This document shows, one piece after another, positions 9,531-20,756 of a DNA stretch of 64,000 bases; positions within the stretch are counted from its first letter, which is position 1, and every line of letters starts with the position of its first letter. Origin of the DNA: Thermotoga maritima MSB8 (GTDB taxonomy: Bacteria > Thermotogota > Thermotogae > Thermotogales > Thermotogaceae); the NCBI RefSeq assembly GCF_000008545.1, contig NC_000853.1, positions 1,006,465 to 1,070,464 of the forward strand, given 5' to 3'. A model generated the notes under the pieces. The model was not told the origin of the DNA. It worked only from the letters and a program-made list of their open reading frames with translations, and made no database searches. A program made the translations under genes and the position numbers.

Positions 9531-9880
9531 CTTCCAATCCCCTGAAGAGGATGGGACTTTTGGTAGCTCTCAGGCCACCTTCCATGGAGTCAAAGATGCT
9601 CCATGACCACAGAAGTGAGGGTGGAACCTCACACCTCTGACGGGGGCCAAGCTCGCTACTACCTGGCCTGTGCCAGGATACCTTTTCCAGATGTTAATTG
9701 CTCCTACTCCGTCCCCGTGATACTCAAAATCACAGGCTTTGCAGTGGTATCTTCTTACGATTGGCTTATTCCTTTCACCACAGATGGGACACGTCTTGCT
9801 TGTGTTCACTTCCGGGATAATTCATCCCGATTAGCTTTCTGAACTGTCGTCGGTGGATTTTCTGGGTCGCGTTGTCTTTT
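9531..9880 (-). pseudogene. Decayed TnpB (IS605/IS1341-type) 3' end with right-end hairpins
   Basis: The minus strand from 9809 to 9570 encodes the zinc-ribbon tail of a TnpB nuclease. It begins NTSKTCPICGERNKP, continues RRYHCKACDFEYHGD and ends GASLTPWKVA. This is about 90 percent identical to the intact TnpB at 37882-39090. Upstream, to about 9880, the segment DNATQKIHRRQFRKLIGMN of the same protein is recognisable in another frame, with a deletion of about a dozen codons between. Nothing of the N-terminal two thirds remains. The terminal CCCATCC...GGATTGG hairpin is still present at 9533-9557. The stretch 9341-9530 contains no gene or other element I can name. Confidence 0.8.
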
Positions 9881-9890
9881 AGTTGACTCT

Positions 9891-10441
9891 TCAAAGGGAA
9901 GGTGTTGGGTACATCCTCACCTCTGTGGCAGGTGTTGGGACAACATCCTTTTGTTCATAGGAATAGATATAAATTGTCCAGAAGTACAGTTCGCCGGAAA
10001 CTTCTATCATTGGAAGCGAAAAGAAGGTCTTTGTTCCGTCCTGAGTGATTCCCTCTACCGTTAGAGCATAAACATTTTCCACAAAATCTGGTTTGTTGCT
10101 CAAACTCCATGGAATGGCCTTGGTGGTCTCGAGTTCGCTCACAGAAACCAAACTGCAACTGGTGATGGTGGAGGGAAATGTAAAATCATAACCCAAGATC
10201 TCTCCTGTTCCGAAAACGGTATTTTCGACATCGAAATCGTCTACATCAGATTGTGGAACATGGATGAGCTCTCTCAGGGATACATAGTCGATGTCATTAC
10301 CCGTTACGATGTTTCTTGCCTGATCGATTAATTCCTGTGCCTTTGTTTTATGCCTTCTTCAGCGATGATGCCTACAACCGCTGTACATCCGGCGAGGACC
10401 ACAAGAAAGGACAGAAGGACAAGTAACATTTTTCTGCTCAT
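9891..10441 (-). pseudogene. Frameshifted lipoprotein gene
   Basis: It starts at the ATG at 10441 behind a strong GGAGGTGA site. MSRKMLLVLLSFLVVLAGC is a lipoprotein signal with a lipobox cysteine at residue 19. The frame stops after about 38 codons, but coding resumes in another frame near 10345, beside an AAAA run, as TKAQELIDQARNIVTGND, and then stays open to 9891. A one-base change therefore splits a gene of about 180 codons. The C-terminal TPATEVRMYPTPSL comes from a mobile-element fragment, so the original end may also be lost. A perfect TATAAT lies at 10476-10471, but the -35 region is poor. The function is unknown. Confidence 0.65.
9900..9935 (+). repeat. TnpB-end fragment in the opposite orientation
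   Basis: GGTGTTGGGTACATCCTCA and the following CCTCTGTGGC align with 39025-39053, the 3' end of the intact tnpB, in plus orientation with one gap. The relic at 9531-9880 is in minus orientation, so two decayed element ends face each other. The last codons of the neighbouring lipoprotein pseudogene are read from this fragment. Confidence 0.45.
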
Positions 10442-10600
10442 GAAAATCACCTCCCGTATATGGTGCAGTAATTATAACATAATTGTAAATGAATTTAATA
10501 GATGATGTCACAGTTTTTTGTTTTGTGAGGTAAGAGCTGTTAAAATGATGTCAGAGATTGAGGAAAACTCTTCAAAAAAGCTTTCAATGAGTTACGATGA

Positions 10601-10630
10601 TAAAAAAGCCGCCTTCTCAGGCGGCTTTGT
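10601..10630 (-). terminator. Intrinsic terminator of the ArsR-permease-thioredoxin operon
   Basis: AAAGCCGCC (10605-10613) and GGCGGCTTT (10620-10628) form a nine-pair stem with a six-base loop. On the minus strand it is followed by TTTTTTAT. It lies just after the end of the thioredoxin-like gene at 10649. About 150 bases between this and the lipoprotein gene are empty. Confidence 0.85.
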
Positions 10631-10648
10631 CGTAAACAGAGTTCTGTC

Positions 10649-10891
10649 TCAAGCCTGCTGAAGGACCTTTTTGACTTCATCTAGGGATGGAATTTTACCG
10701 GAGATGACAACTTTTCCATCCACCGCTACTGCGGGGGTTGCCACGACACCTCTTGAGACAATCTCGTTTATGTCCTGAACCTTTTCAACAACTGCATCGA
10801 TTCCCAGTTCTTCGATTGCCATTCTCACGATTTTTTCTGTCTGTTTGCACCTCGGACACCCTTTTCCTAGTATCTCCACCTTTTTTGCCAT
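10649..10891 (-). CDS. Small thioredoxin-fold protein (redox-active disulfide protein 2 family)
   Basis: Eighty residues with the redox pair in GKGCPRCKQTEK (Cys at about 13 and 16) and the cis-proline loop VATPAVAVDGK, both marks of the thioredoxin fold. Small proteins of this type are usually encoded next to DUF318/ArsP permeases and ArsR regulators, exactly as here: the permease ends 13 bases upstream. It probably works in thiol-disulfide exchange linked to metal or metalloid resistance. The role is inferred from context. Confidence 0.85.
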   Translation of the reverse strand: MAKKVEILGKGCPRCKQTEKIVRMAIEELGIDAVVEKVQDINEIVSRGVVATPAVAVDGKVVISGKIPSLDEVKKVLQQA

Positions 10892-10904
10892 GCTATCCCT
10901 CCTT

Positions 10905-12002
10905 TTAAATTACTCCGTATATCATTCCAAACAGAGTGGAAAAAACAACCACAAGGCCAAAGTAAGTGAAGGCCTTTTTCTTTCCAAGAAGCTTTGTGAT
11001 AACGATCATGCTTGGCAGGCTGAGGGAATTACCGGCCATGAGAAGAGCAAGGGTTGGACCCTTTGCCATTCCAAGTTCTCTCAGAGCCTGAACTATTGGA
11101 ACTTCCGTAAGAGTGGCAAAGTACATGAGAGTTCCTATGACGGACGCTACAAGATTTGACAAGAAACTGTTGCTTCCAAGAAGTGCCGTTACCACCTGCT
11201 GGGGCAGAAGTCTGGTCAGAACACCTGCGAAGAACACACCGATGAAGAGATATGGCAGTATTTTCTTTGCGAAGTCCCAGGTTTCGTACAGCCAGTTTTC
11301 AACGGTGTCTCTTTTGAAACCAAACAAAGCCATGAAAAGTGCGGAGATTCCGAGCAATGTCATCAGGGAATATTTGAGGGTCTGGTTGATACCAAGAGAA
11401 CTCGTTACCAGAAATCCAAGCTGTATCAGGAAAAATATTATTCCTCTTACGCCGTATTGATCGTCATCGGAAGTGAACGCGAGTCCACCTTCTCCCCTTT
11501 CCTGATAGATCATTTCCATGATCAAGCCTATCAGGACAGCTGCTGTTATCGTTGCAATGAGACGGGCAAGTCCCAAATCCCATCCAAGAACTCGGGCTGT
11601 CAGAAATATCGCAGCGATGTTTATGGCAGGTCCGGCAAACAAGAAAGTGGTGGCAGGACCTATACCCGCACCTTTTTTGTAGATCCCTCCAAAGAGCGGA
11701 AGAATGGTGCAGGAACAGACAGCCAGAATACCACCGGAAATCGCAGCGACAGGATAAGAAATGATCCTTTTTGCGTTTGGACCAAGGAGTTTCAAAACGG
11801 CGTCCTTTTTGAGCATTACTGATATCGTTCCGGCGATGAAGAATGCGGGAACAAGACACAGAAGAACGTGTTCACGTGCGTATTCGTGAAGCAGGTAGAA
11901 TCCGTTCAGAATACTCTGATCGACAATCGGATGCCCGAACGGAACGAAATAGAAAGCCACAAAGATCAGAGCGATCAGGATGAAGGTCGCCAAGTTTCTC
12001 AC
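10905..12002 (-). CDS. Membrane permease of the DUF318/ArsP family
   Basis: 365 residues with about eight to ten hydrophobic segments and the family signature AVCSCTILPLFGGIYKKGAG, holding the paired cysteines, around residues 96-115. Related permeases export trivalent organoarsenicals or other soft-metal compounds. The start overlaps the end of the arsR-like gene by four bases (ATGA type), so it is translated with it. Regulation is presumably by that ArsR protein through the palindrome upstream of its gene. The actual substrate cannot be told from the sequence. Confidence 0.85.
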   Translation of the reverse strand: MRNLATFILIALIFVAFYFVPFGHPIVDQSILNGFYLLHEYAREHVLLCLVPAFFIAGTISVMLKKDAVLKLLGPNAKRIISYPVAAISGGILAVCSCTILPLFGGIYKKGAGIGPATTFLFAGPAINIAAIFLTARVLGWDLGLARLIATITAAVLIGLIMEMIYQERGEGGLAFTSDDDQYGVRGIIFFLIQLGFLVTSSLGINQTLKYSLMTLLGISALFMALFGFKRDTVENWLYETWDFAKKILPYLFIGVFFAGVLTRLLPQQVVTALLGSNSFLSNLVASVIGTLMYFATLTEVPIVQALRELGMAKGPTLALLMAGNSLSLPSMIVITKLLGKKKAFTYFGLVVVFSTLFGMIYGVI

Positions 12003-12325
12003 TCCTTATTTGATAGATTTTGTAAAGAGCAGGAGTTAACGGCTTTAACACCATATTCCTTTCTCGCACGTTCGAGAATAGTGATCAGAAAGGGATATTT
12101 TTCGAGGAATCTTTCATCGATCGAATAGTAAACGAAGGAATCTTCTCTGCGAGATTTGACAATGCCGTGGTTTTTGAGAACGTGGAGATGCTGTGAGATG
12201 TTCGGCTGAGTCGTTCCTATACTTGCCAGTATCTGGCAAACGCACATCTCTTTCTCCAGAAGAAGAGTTAAAATCTTCAGCCTGGTTTCGTTTGAAAGGA
12301 TATGGAACAACTCGTGAAGCTTCAT
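11999..12325 (-). CDS. ArsR/SmtB-family metal-sensing repressor
   Basis: 108 residues with a winged-helix fold. MKLHELFHILSNETRLKILT begins the first helices, the CVC motif in EKEMCVCQILAS is the classic ArsR arsenite/antimonite site at the start of the recognition region, and TTQPNISQHLHVLKNHGIVK is the DNA-reading helix. A further cysteine lies near the C terminus. It is the first gene of an operon with the permease and thioredoxin-like genes. A near-perfect 22-base palindrome at 12339-12360 lies just before it and is the likely binding site, so it is probably autoregulated. Confidence 0.9.
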   Translation of the reverse strand: MKLHELFHILSNETRLKILTLLLEKEMCVCQILASIGTTQPNISQHLHVLKNHGIVKSRREDSFVYYSIDERFLEKYPFLITILERARKEYGVKAVNSCSLQNLSNKE

Positions 12326-12338
12326 ATAATCACCTTCT

Positions 12339-12360
12339 TATATAATTGATCACTTATATA
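12339..12360. promoter_or_regulatory. Probable ArsR operator
   Basis: The palindrome reads TATATAATTGATCACTTATA plus TA and has one mismatched pair in 11. It lies 14 bases upstream of the ArsR start codon and overlaps TATA-rich promoter sequence. Size and position fit ArsR-family operators. Confidence 0.6.
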
Positions 12361-12436
12361 CTATCAGAAAAGATAAACTTCATCGTTTAGACTGAGCAAC
12401 GAAGAGAAGACCTGTGAGTTACAAAACGAATAATTG

Positions 12437-12465
12437 AAAAAAGCACAGGTTCTCCTGCGCTTTTT
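12437..12465. terminator. Bidirectional terminator after the HEPN gene
   Basis: GCACAGG (12443-12449), loop TTCT, CCTGCGC (12454-12460) form a seven-pair stem with one G-U pair. It has T5 after it on the plus strand and T6 on the minus strand. It ends the minus-strand MNT/HEPN operon and insulates the arsR promoter region. Confidence 0.65.
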
Positions 12466-12502
12466 CAGGAGAATTCATGTAGCAAACCTTAAATTGCCTT
12501 GC
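12454..12502. repeat. 49-base repeat, copy 2 (identical to 5249-5297)
   Basis: Identical to 5249-5297. It lies immediately 3' of the intact HEPN gene and overlaps the terminator, showing that the segment near 5.3 kb is a duplicated and decayed copy of this locus. Confidence 0.8.
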
Positions 12503-12513
12503 CTCATATTCTT

Positions 12514-12912
12514 TCATGCTCGTTTCAAATCCTCTATTAGTTTTTCAATAGCATCCAAGAATCCTTCCGCTTTTCTTATCCAGTCTTTCACGTTCTCCTC
12601 CTCAAATTCAACAAGCTCTCCATAGTCTCCTGTCTTTCTATGCTCAAACATGCGATTGTAGAACTTTCCCAGTTCCTTGTTTACTTTTCCAGTTTTTACA
12701 AACTCTCTGTTAAAAGCTGCCAGAACACCACTATGTTTGGAAAATGAAAGACCTTTGGCGAGAAGAAGCGCGGAAACTTGATAAAATAAAGCATAATAAA
12801 TTCTGTTTACTGCGGAATGTAATCTCTCATTTTTTAAAAGCAGTTTCGCGTCGTCAAGACATTCTCTTGCTCTTCTTCTCCAATATTCAATGATTTTTTC
12901 CTTTTCGTTCAT
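12514..12912 (-). CDS. HEPN-domain protein of a MNT/HEPN pair
   Basis: 132 helical residues of the COG1895-type HEPN family. AVNRIYYALFYQVSALLLAKG holds the conserved tyrosines around residues 34-54, and YNRMFEHRKTGDYGE holds the Arg/His pair that in related proteins forms an RNase-like site. It overlaps the preceding nucleotidyltransferase gene by four bases. In characterised MNT/HEPN modules the HEPN protein is the toxin and the nucleotidyltransferase neutralises it by adding nucleotides. The motif spacing (R-x3-H) differs from the classical HepT R-x4-H, so activity is not certain. Confidence 0.85.
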   Translation of the reverse strand: MNEKEKIIEYWRRRARECLDDAKLLLKNERLHSAVNRIYYALFYQVSALLLAKGLSFSKHSGVLAAFNREFVKTGKVNKELGKFYNRMFEHRKTGDYGELVEFEEENVKDWIRKAEGFLDAIEKLIEDLKRA

Positions 12913-13223
12913 ACGATTATACCTTCTTTTTCAACGTTGACGATGAAAGGAAGGATCTTCCTGTATCTATCCCACTCCTTCTTTGAATAAACGCTTACAT
13001 CCAGAACAATGTCGTAGTTGAGGTTAAACTCATAAGCGATATCGTAAATGGATTCTTTTACTTTAATATCGACATCTCTATCCAGTATCACGAAAACATC
13101 AATGTCCGACTCTTCTCTGGTACTTCCCCTTGCACAAGAACCAAATAGAACAACTTCTACCTCACCGAATTTTTCAGAAACTCTTTTTTTGAATTCCGAT
13201 AGTATTTGTAGTATTTCCATCAT
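12909..13223 (-). CDS. Minimal nucleotidyltransferase (MNT) partner
   Basis: 104 residues of the pol-beta nucleotidyltransferase fold. VVLFGSCARGSTREESDIDVFV has the GS-x10-DxD active-site pattern around residues 25-45, and a later Asp (YDIVLDVSVYS) supplies the third acidic residue. It is the upstream partner of the HEPN gene with a four-base overlap, the usual antitoxin position. The start could be either of two adjacent ATG codons (13223 or 13220) behind GGTGGTGAA. Confidence 0.85.
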   Translation of the reverse strand: MMEILQILSEFKKRVSEKFGEVEVVLFGSCARGSTREESDIDVFVILDRDVDIKVKESIYDIAYEFNLNYDIVLDVSVYSKKEWDRYRKILPFIVNVEKEGIIV

Positions 13224-13416
13224 TTCACCACCCCAACACAGTCACAGAAAATCTATTGAATCCAAACTGCTCAAAAGTAGCAGGATTTTGTCAAACAATT
13301 CTTGCTCTATGGAAAATGATAACATAACATGGTTTTAAGGTAATGACAGGATTATGCTCACAGCATCAGAAGCAAACCTTGCCTCCGAACCTGAAGGTTT
13401 CAGGATTTCCCGAATA

Positions 13417-13971
13417 TTAATTTTCCCAATCGAGGAGCCTCTTTTCTCCTTCGAGTTCTTTTATCCTCGTGATGTCCTGTACCACTTCCAGTGTTCCCAG
13501 ATAGTTTCCTTCTTTGTCCAGGACCTGGAAATAGCGTATGTGGATCTTTCTGTCACCCATGTTGATCCAGAACTCCGCAGGTTCTTTCCTTCCCTCTTTG
13601 AAAGCTTTGAGGATTTTGTTCACGATATGAACGCTCCTTGGGGGATGACAGAACTGGACCGGTCTTCCAAGAACGGTGGGAGCTCTGTGGAAGATCCTGT
13701 GACCTCCAGAGAAGAAACGAACTCTGCCGTGTTTATCCACAAAGGTAATATCGAACGGCAACGTTTTGAAAATAGCATTCAGTTCTTCTAAAGATAGATA
13801 ACCACTTTCTATTTTTATGTCGTTGTCTCGAACCAGCGAATATTCTGTGTCTGGTGTGAGCATTCCGGCAACCCTTTTGATCTCATCGGGAAGTTTCTCA
13901 TAAGTTTCAGGTGAAACGACGGGATCTATCTCGTCAGCTACCCTCTCCCTGAAGGAGGAGGGCTTGCTCAA
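13417..13971 (-). pseudogene. 3' part of a DUF438-hemerythrin-PAS gene, cut off by a TnpB element
   Basis: The frame encodes a PAS domain: LSLEELNAIFKTLPFDITFVDKHG, then RVRFFSGGHRIFHRAP and a closing VLDKEGNYLGTLEVVQDIT. It ends with a short helix. In DUF438 proteins exactly this PAS domain follows the hemerythrin domain found at 15227-16090. The first dozen codons of the frame (from 13971) lie in mobile-element sequence, and true host sequence begins near VADEIDPVV at about 13940. With no promoter or ribosome site of its own it is probably not made. The 190 bases from 13224 to 13416 hold no gene. Confidence 0.8.
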
Positions 13972-15320
13972 CCCAAACGGGGAGCATCAGGCCGACTGAC
14001 ATCGGCCCCTAAAAGCTTTTCAAGATTACCCTGCTGGTCTTTGACAAGAACTCTCAGGGCTATGTTGATCGCACCAACTATGTCTGCGTGTTCTTCGTAG
14101 CCGCAGTTCTGACATACAAAACGCTCTCCATGGTCTGGTCTGTTTTCTTTCGAGACGTGGCCGCACCTGGGACAGGTTTGCGAGGTGTAGCTGGGGTCGA
14201 CCTTTTCGGACTGAACTCCGTAGTACAATTTCGCTTTGTACTCTATCTTTTGCTGAAGACTTGCAAACGGCCATTGTTCTGACTGTCTTCTTGCTTCTTT
14301 GTCTTTGCCGCGGTAGGTGATTCTGTTAGCTCTGATCTGAGTCAGGTCTTCGAGAACAAACCTGGCACCAGGGTGGCTTGTGATGAGCTTTTTTGCAATG
14401 ATGTGCAGTACGTTCTCAGTGAACCGTTTCTCTCGCCTGCTGATCCTGGCAAGTTTTCTCTTAGCAGAGCGAGTGCCTTTTGACATGAGTTCAGAGCGAA
14501 GACGTTGATAGTGTTGTTTTCTTTGTTTGAACTCTTCAGGAAGGTCTATCAGATACCTGGTGCCTTTGGTCGAGGTGGCAGCAGCAATGTGTCTTTCTCC
14601 AACGTCAACACCGAGGATTTCTTTTGGTTGATGTTCCTGAACTTCAAGCGTTACAGGAACAAGCAAGAAGAAGGTTTTGGATGATTTGTCGTAAGTCAGT
14701 ATTGGATCGCCGATCTTGCCAGACTTGAGGTACTCAAAGTGTTTGGACCAGCCCTTCATCGGGATCCATTTGATTCGACCTTGAAGTGTGGAGAAGCGTG
14801 CCACTCTCCGTTGATCTTTTTGAAGCTTGCAGTTCTGTTGTACGTGTATTTGACGATCAAGCTCTTTCGCTTCGGTGGTTTATCCCAGAACTTCTTGACT
14901 GCTTTCGAATCGGGTTTTCGACGTTTGAGTTCTTTGAACTGAGCCCAGAGAGTTTTGTACATTGCAGAGACGTCTCTGTTCACATTGATGGCTATTTGAG
15001 CGGGAAGGCAAAATTTCTCACGGATGGTGCTGTAGTAAAGCTTATGGAGTTTTTTGACGTTCGTCGATTTGTCCTTGAGGTTTTGTTCGAGCACATAGTT
15101 GACGGCGTTTGTGTAAGCCGTCGCAATATCCAGGAACTGCTGTTTTTGGTCCTTGCTGAGTTCGAGTTTGAATCTACAGGTCAGAGTCACAGTCATTTGT
15201 TCAATCACCTCATCTATATATTAACACTATTGAATCTGGAGGTGGTACACATGTCTGCTTCCTCCCAATCCCCTAAAGGGGATGGGTCTCCGCAGACAAT
15301 TTCTGTGAGGAAGGAGAGGT
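13940..15320 (-). mobile_element. Solo-TnpB insertion (IS200/IS605 superfamily) within a host gene
   Basis: The unit contains one frameshifted tnpB gene in the same orientation as the interrupted host gene. A hairpin end lies at each side: CCCATCCCC/GGGGATTGGG at 15266-15290 upstream of tnpB, and CCTCCTTCAGGGAGAGG at 13943-13963 downstream. No tnpA is present and no target duplication is visible, as expected for this superfamily. The boundaries are estimates, good to perhaps 20 bases, from where the host protein sequence stops and resumes. Confidence 0.75.
13968..15208 (-). pseudogene. tnpB: Frameshifted tnpB
   Basis: The N-terminal part (15208 to about 14795) begins MTVTLTCRFKLELSKDQ and runs through KKINGEWHAS, then derails. 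Coding resumes in another frame as FSTLQGRIKWIPMKGW and runs to 13968. Together they give an OrfB/TnpB protein of about 410 residues with all three RuvC acidic residues (GVDVGERH, FVLEDLTQIR, HADIVGAINIA) and the zinc ribbon CPRC...CQNCGYEEH. A single base lost near 14795 (around GCTTCTCC) explains the break. Unless the ribosome shifts frame, no full nuclease is made. This copy is a different lineage from the tnpB genes at 38 and 53 kb. Confidence 0.85.
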
Positions 15321-16090
15321 TTCTCAGGAGTTTCCCACTCTTCTGTCACTTCAATCTTGTAGTACCCTATGTCTTTTTCCAGCATCTTTATCGCTTTCCA
15401 TTCTCCTTCGGTGAGTAACACCTTCAGCGTCGGATAGAGTATGTTGTTTTCTCTGAAGACCATATCTGAGAGCATTCTTGAAAGTTCCAGTGCTTCTTCT
15501 TTCAGCCGTTCATCGGATTCTTCTTTCTTCAAAAGATTGAGAAGGAGCCTTATCTTCAATCTGGTCTCATCGTGTTTGGACCAGAGGACTGTTGGAACGG
15601 CTGTGATGCCTCTTCTCTCAATGTATGGAAATATCAGCATCTCTTCCCTCGTGTAATGGGTGAGACCTATCCTGTGAAGCTCCGAGACGTGCTGAACGAG
15701 CTTTTCATAGAACTGTTTCCTGCGGGGATCGTCTTTTGGAAGAGAGAACATGCTGGAGGCGAGTAAACTCAAAGCTTCCGCATCTTTGAGTATCTGTTTG
15801 TTCTCTTCGTAGAGCGTTCTCAACGGGTGCCCATTCGGGAGCTTCTCTATTTCTCTTCCGGCTTCTGATACGGCTCCTCTGAAGAACTCAACATGAAGAT
15901 CGCACATCTTGATGATGTCTCTTACGTCTATCTCTCCGCTTTTCAGCAGTTCCTGCTCGATGACGGGTATCTCGAACGGAGGAATCTGTGAGAGTAACTC
16001 TCCGAATTGTTTTTTCAAAGATTCCACGTCTTCACCTTTGTGGAGTTTTTTCAGCACTTCTTTAAAAAGTTCCACTTTTTCTCTTTCCAT
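15227..16090 (-). pseudogene. 5' part of a DUF438-hemerythrin-PAS gene, truncated by the TnpB element
   Basis: From the ATG at 16090 (GGGAG site upstream) the frame encodes a DUF438 domain at residues 1-75. A four-helix hemerythrin domain follows at about 80-235, with metal-ligand segments DLHVEFFRG, LTHYTREEMLIFPY, SKHDETR and FRENNILYP. Host sequence ends near residue 258 (PEKPLLP). The last 30 residues are translated from the mobile element and are unrelated. The PAS domain that normally follows is at 13417-13971. Intact members are thought to sense oxygen, NO or redox state. A truncated DUF438-hemerythrin protein could still fold. Confidence 0.85.
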
Positions 16091-16170
16091 AGGAATCTCC
16101 CTTCTTTAATTATTCCTACCTAATTATCGATTCCAAGCATATTGTAGCACAGAAGCACCATTATCTGCAA

Positions 16171-17070
16171 TCAATAAAGGATCCTCGTGTAAGGTTCTTC
16201 CTTCAGCTTCTTTGCATCCTGTGAAGGAGAGACACCGAAAAATCTTTTGTACTCTCTGCTGAACTGAGAGAGGCTCTCGTATCCCACCTGGTAGGCTGCG
16301 GTTGTGACGTCGCTTCCTGCCATGAGAAGCTTCCTTGCCTCGCACAGCCGAAGTTTCTTCTGATACTGAAGAGGAGTCATGCCAGTGAGAATCTTGAAGT
16401 TCTGATAAAAAGTCGATACGCTCATTCCCACCATCTCGGCAAGCCTTTTCATATTCACAGATTCATTGAAGTGTTCTTTCAGATAATTCAGTGCTGTTAT
16501 CACATCGTTCTTTCCAGACAACGCGATCTGAATGAGTCTCGGGCCCTGTTCGCTCACAAGGAGCCTATAGATGATCTCTTTTTTTATCACGGGAAGGAGT
16601 GCGGAAATGTGTTCCGGTTCATCGAGGAGCTCCAGCATCCTTCTGAATGCGTCCAGGAGCTGATGAGTGACTTTTCCCAGTGATGTACCGCGGGATGACG
16701 TGATTGGTCTTGTATTGAGCTTTTGTTCAACAACGATTTCCATAAGGATCTCCATGTCTATCTCCCAAGTCATTCCGATATAAGGTTTTTCCTTAGAAGC
16801 TTCTATCACCTGAGCAACGACGGGAACATCGAAGGAGTTGAGAAGAAAATTCTCCACGTCGTAAACGTAGTACTCTTCTCCAATGAGAACGCGCTTTGCA
16901 CCCTGAACAGCGATGCATATCGATGGCGGAAGGATGTAAGTGGAAGGTTCTGTAGGAGACTCCCTCCTGCCCACAGTCAGACCCGGAAGTGGCCTCACCA
17001 CGGGTTGCTTTTCTGTGAGATGTAAAATCCTTTCAATCAGCTTTCTCCGAACGTAATCGAATTCATCCAT
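16171..17070 (-). CDS. AraC-family regulator with AraC_N (YqhC-like) sensor domain
   Basis: About 299 residues. The N-terminal two thirds match the AraC_N/cupin-like domain (PSICIAVQGAKRVLIGEEYYVYD is typical). The C-terminal third has two helix-turn-helix motifs: NMKRLAEMVGMSVSTFYQNF and VTTAAYQVGYESLSQFSREY. In E. coli the relative YqhC activates an aldehyde reductase and an aldo-keto reductase; here the divergent neighbour is an aldo-keto reductase, which suggests the same logic of aldehyde-responsive control. The ATG at 17070 is preferred because an upstream in-frame ATG at 17082 touches the GGAG ribosome site. A promoter and a small inverted repeat lie upstream. Confidence 0.85.
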   Translation of the reverse strand: MDEFDYVRRKLIERILHLTEKQPVVRPLPGLTVGRRESPTEPSTYILPPSICIAVQGAKRVLIGEEYYVYDVENFLLNSFDVPVVAQVIEASKEKPYIGMTWEIDMEILMEIVVEQKLNTRPITSSRGTSLGKVTHQLLDAFRRMLELLDEPEHISALLPVIKKEIIYRLLVSEQGPRLIQIALSGKNDVITALNYLKEHFNESVNMKRLAEMVGMSVSTFYQNFKILTGMTPLQYQKKLRLCEARKLLMAGSDVTTAAYQVGYESLSQFSREYKRFFGVSPSQDAKKLKEEPYTRILY

Positions 17071-17097
17071 GATTTCTTTCATCTCCTTTCTGCTAAA

Positions 17098-17126
17098 ATT
17101 TTACCCTTTGATGGAAAATCAGGCAA
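17098..17126 (-). promoter_or_regulatory. Promoter of the AraC-family gene
   Basis: TTGCCT (17126-17121) and TAAAAT (17103-17098) on the minus strand are separated by 17 bases. They sit about 28 bases before the preferred start codon. Confidence 0.5.
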
Positions 17127-17140
17127 ATATTCGAGAATAT
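17127..17140. promoter_or_regulatory. Inverted repeat between divergent AraC and aldo-keto reductase genes
   Basis: ATATTC-GA-GAATAT is a perfect 6-2-6 inverted repeat. It directly abuts the -35 hexamer of the regulator's promoter and lies 59 bases before the reductase start. It may be an operator, but AraC proteins usually bind direct repeats, so the assignment is tentative. Confidence 0.3.
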
Positions 17141-17162
17141 CTTTCTAACGTTTGCGGAGTAG

Positions 17163-18200
<1,038 letters not shown>

Positions 18201-18211
18201 GGTAGAGTTTG

Positions 18212-20294
<2,083 letters not shown>

Positions 20295-20334
20295 AAAATC
20301 ATCGCGTGGACTATTATTGAAAGGAGGTACAACC

Positions 20335-20742
20335 ATGGTGGATGATATCTTTGAAAGGGGTTCTAAAGGTTCGAGCGACTTCTTCACTGGGAACGTCTGG
20401 GTGAAGATGTTGGTTACTGACGAAAACGGGGTATTCAACACACAGGTATACGACGTGGTGTTCGAGCCAGGAGCGAGAACACACTGGCACAGCCATCCGG
20501 GAGGGCAGATTCTGATCGTGACTCGCGGAAAAGGCTTTTACCAGGAAAGAGGAAAACCCGCTAGAATTTTGAAAAAAGGTGATGTGGTGGAGATACCACC
20601 AAACGTGGTTCACTGGCATGGTGCGGCACCCGATGAAGAACTCGTACATATTGGTATCAGTACACAGGTTCACCTCGGTCCTGCTGAGTGGCTTGGATCT
20701 GTTACAGAAGAAGAGTATCGGAAAGCCACGGAAGGAAAGTAA
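20335..20742 (+). CDS. Small cupin protein
   Basis: 135 residues forming a single cupin barrel. Motif 1 is THWHSHPGGQILIVTRGKGFYQ with three histidines and a glutamine, and motif 2 is GDVVEIPPNVVHWHGA, giving a likely metal site. Start at the ATG at 20335 with AAAGGAGGT upstream; the in-frame codons before it are untranslated. Position after the reductases suggests a role in carbonyl or quinone-type metabolism, but cupin function cannot be read from sequence alone. Confidence 0.88.
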   Translation: MVDDIFERGSKGSSDFFTGNVWVKMLVTDENGVFNTQVYDVVFEPGARTHWHSHPGGQILIVTRGKGFYQERGKPARILKKGDVVEIPPNVVHWHGAAPDEELVHIGISTQVHLGPAEWLGSVTEEEYRKATEGK

Positions 20743-20756
20743 CGAATTTCTCCGTT

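Noticed and set aside
13370-13395. Hairpin AACCTGAAGGTT as terminator of the PAS gene fragment
   Set aside because: The stem is short and not followed by a T tract on the minus strand.
14786-15418. Open frame of 210 codons on the plus strand
   Set aside because: It runs antisense across tnpB and the element end into the hemerythrin gene, so its coding would span three unrelated units.
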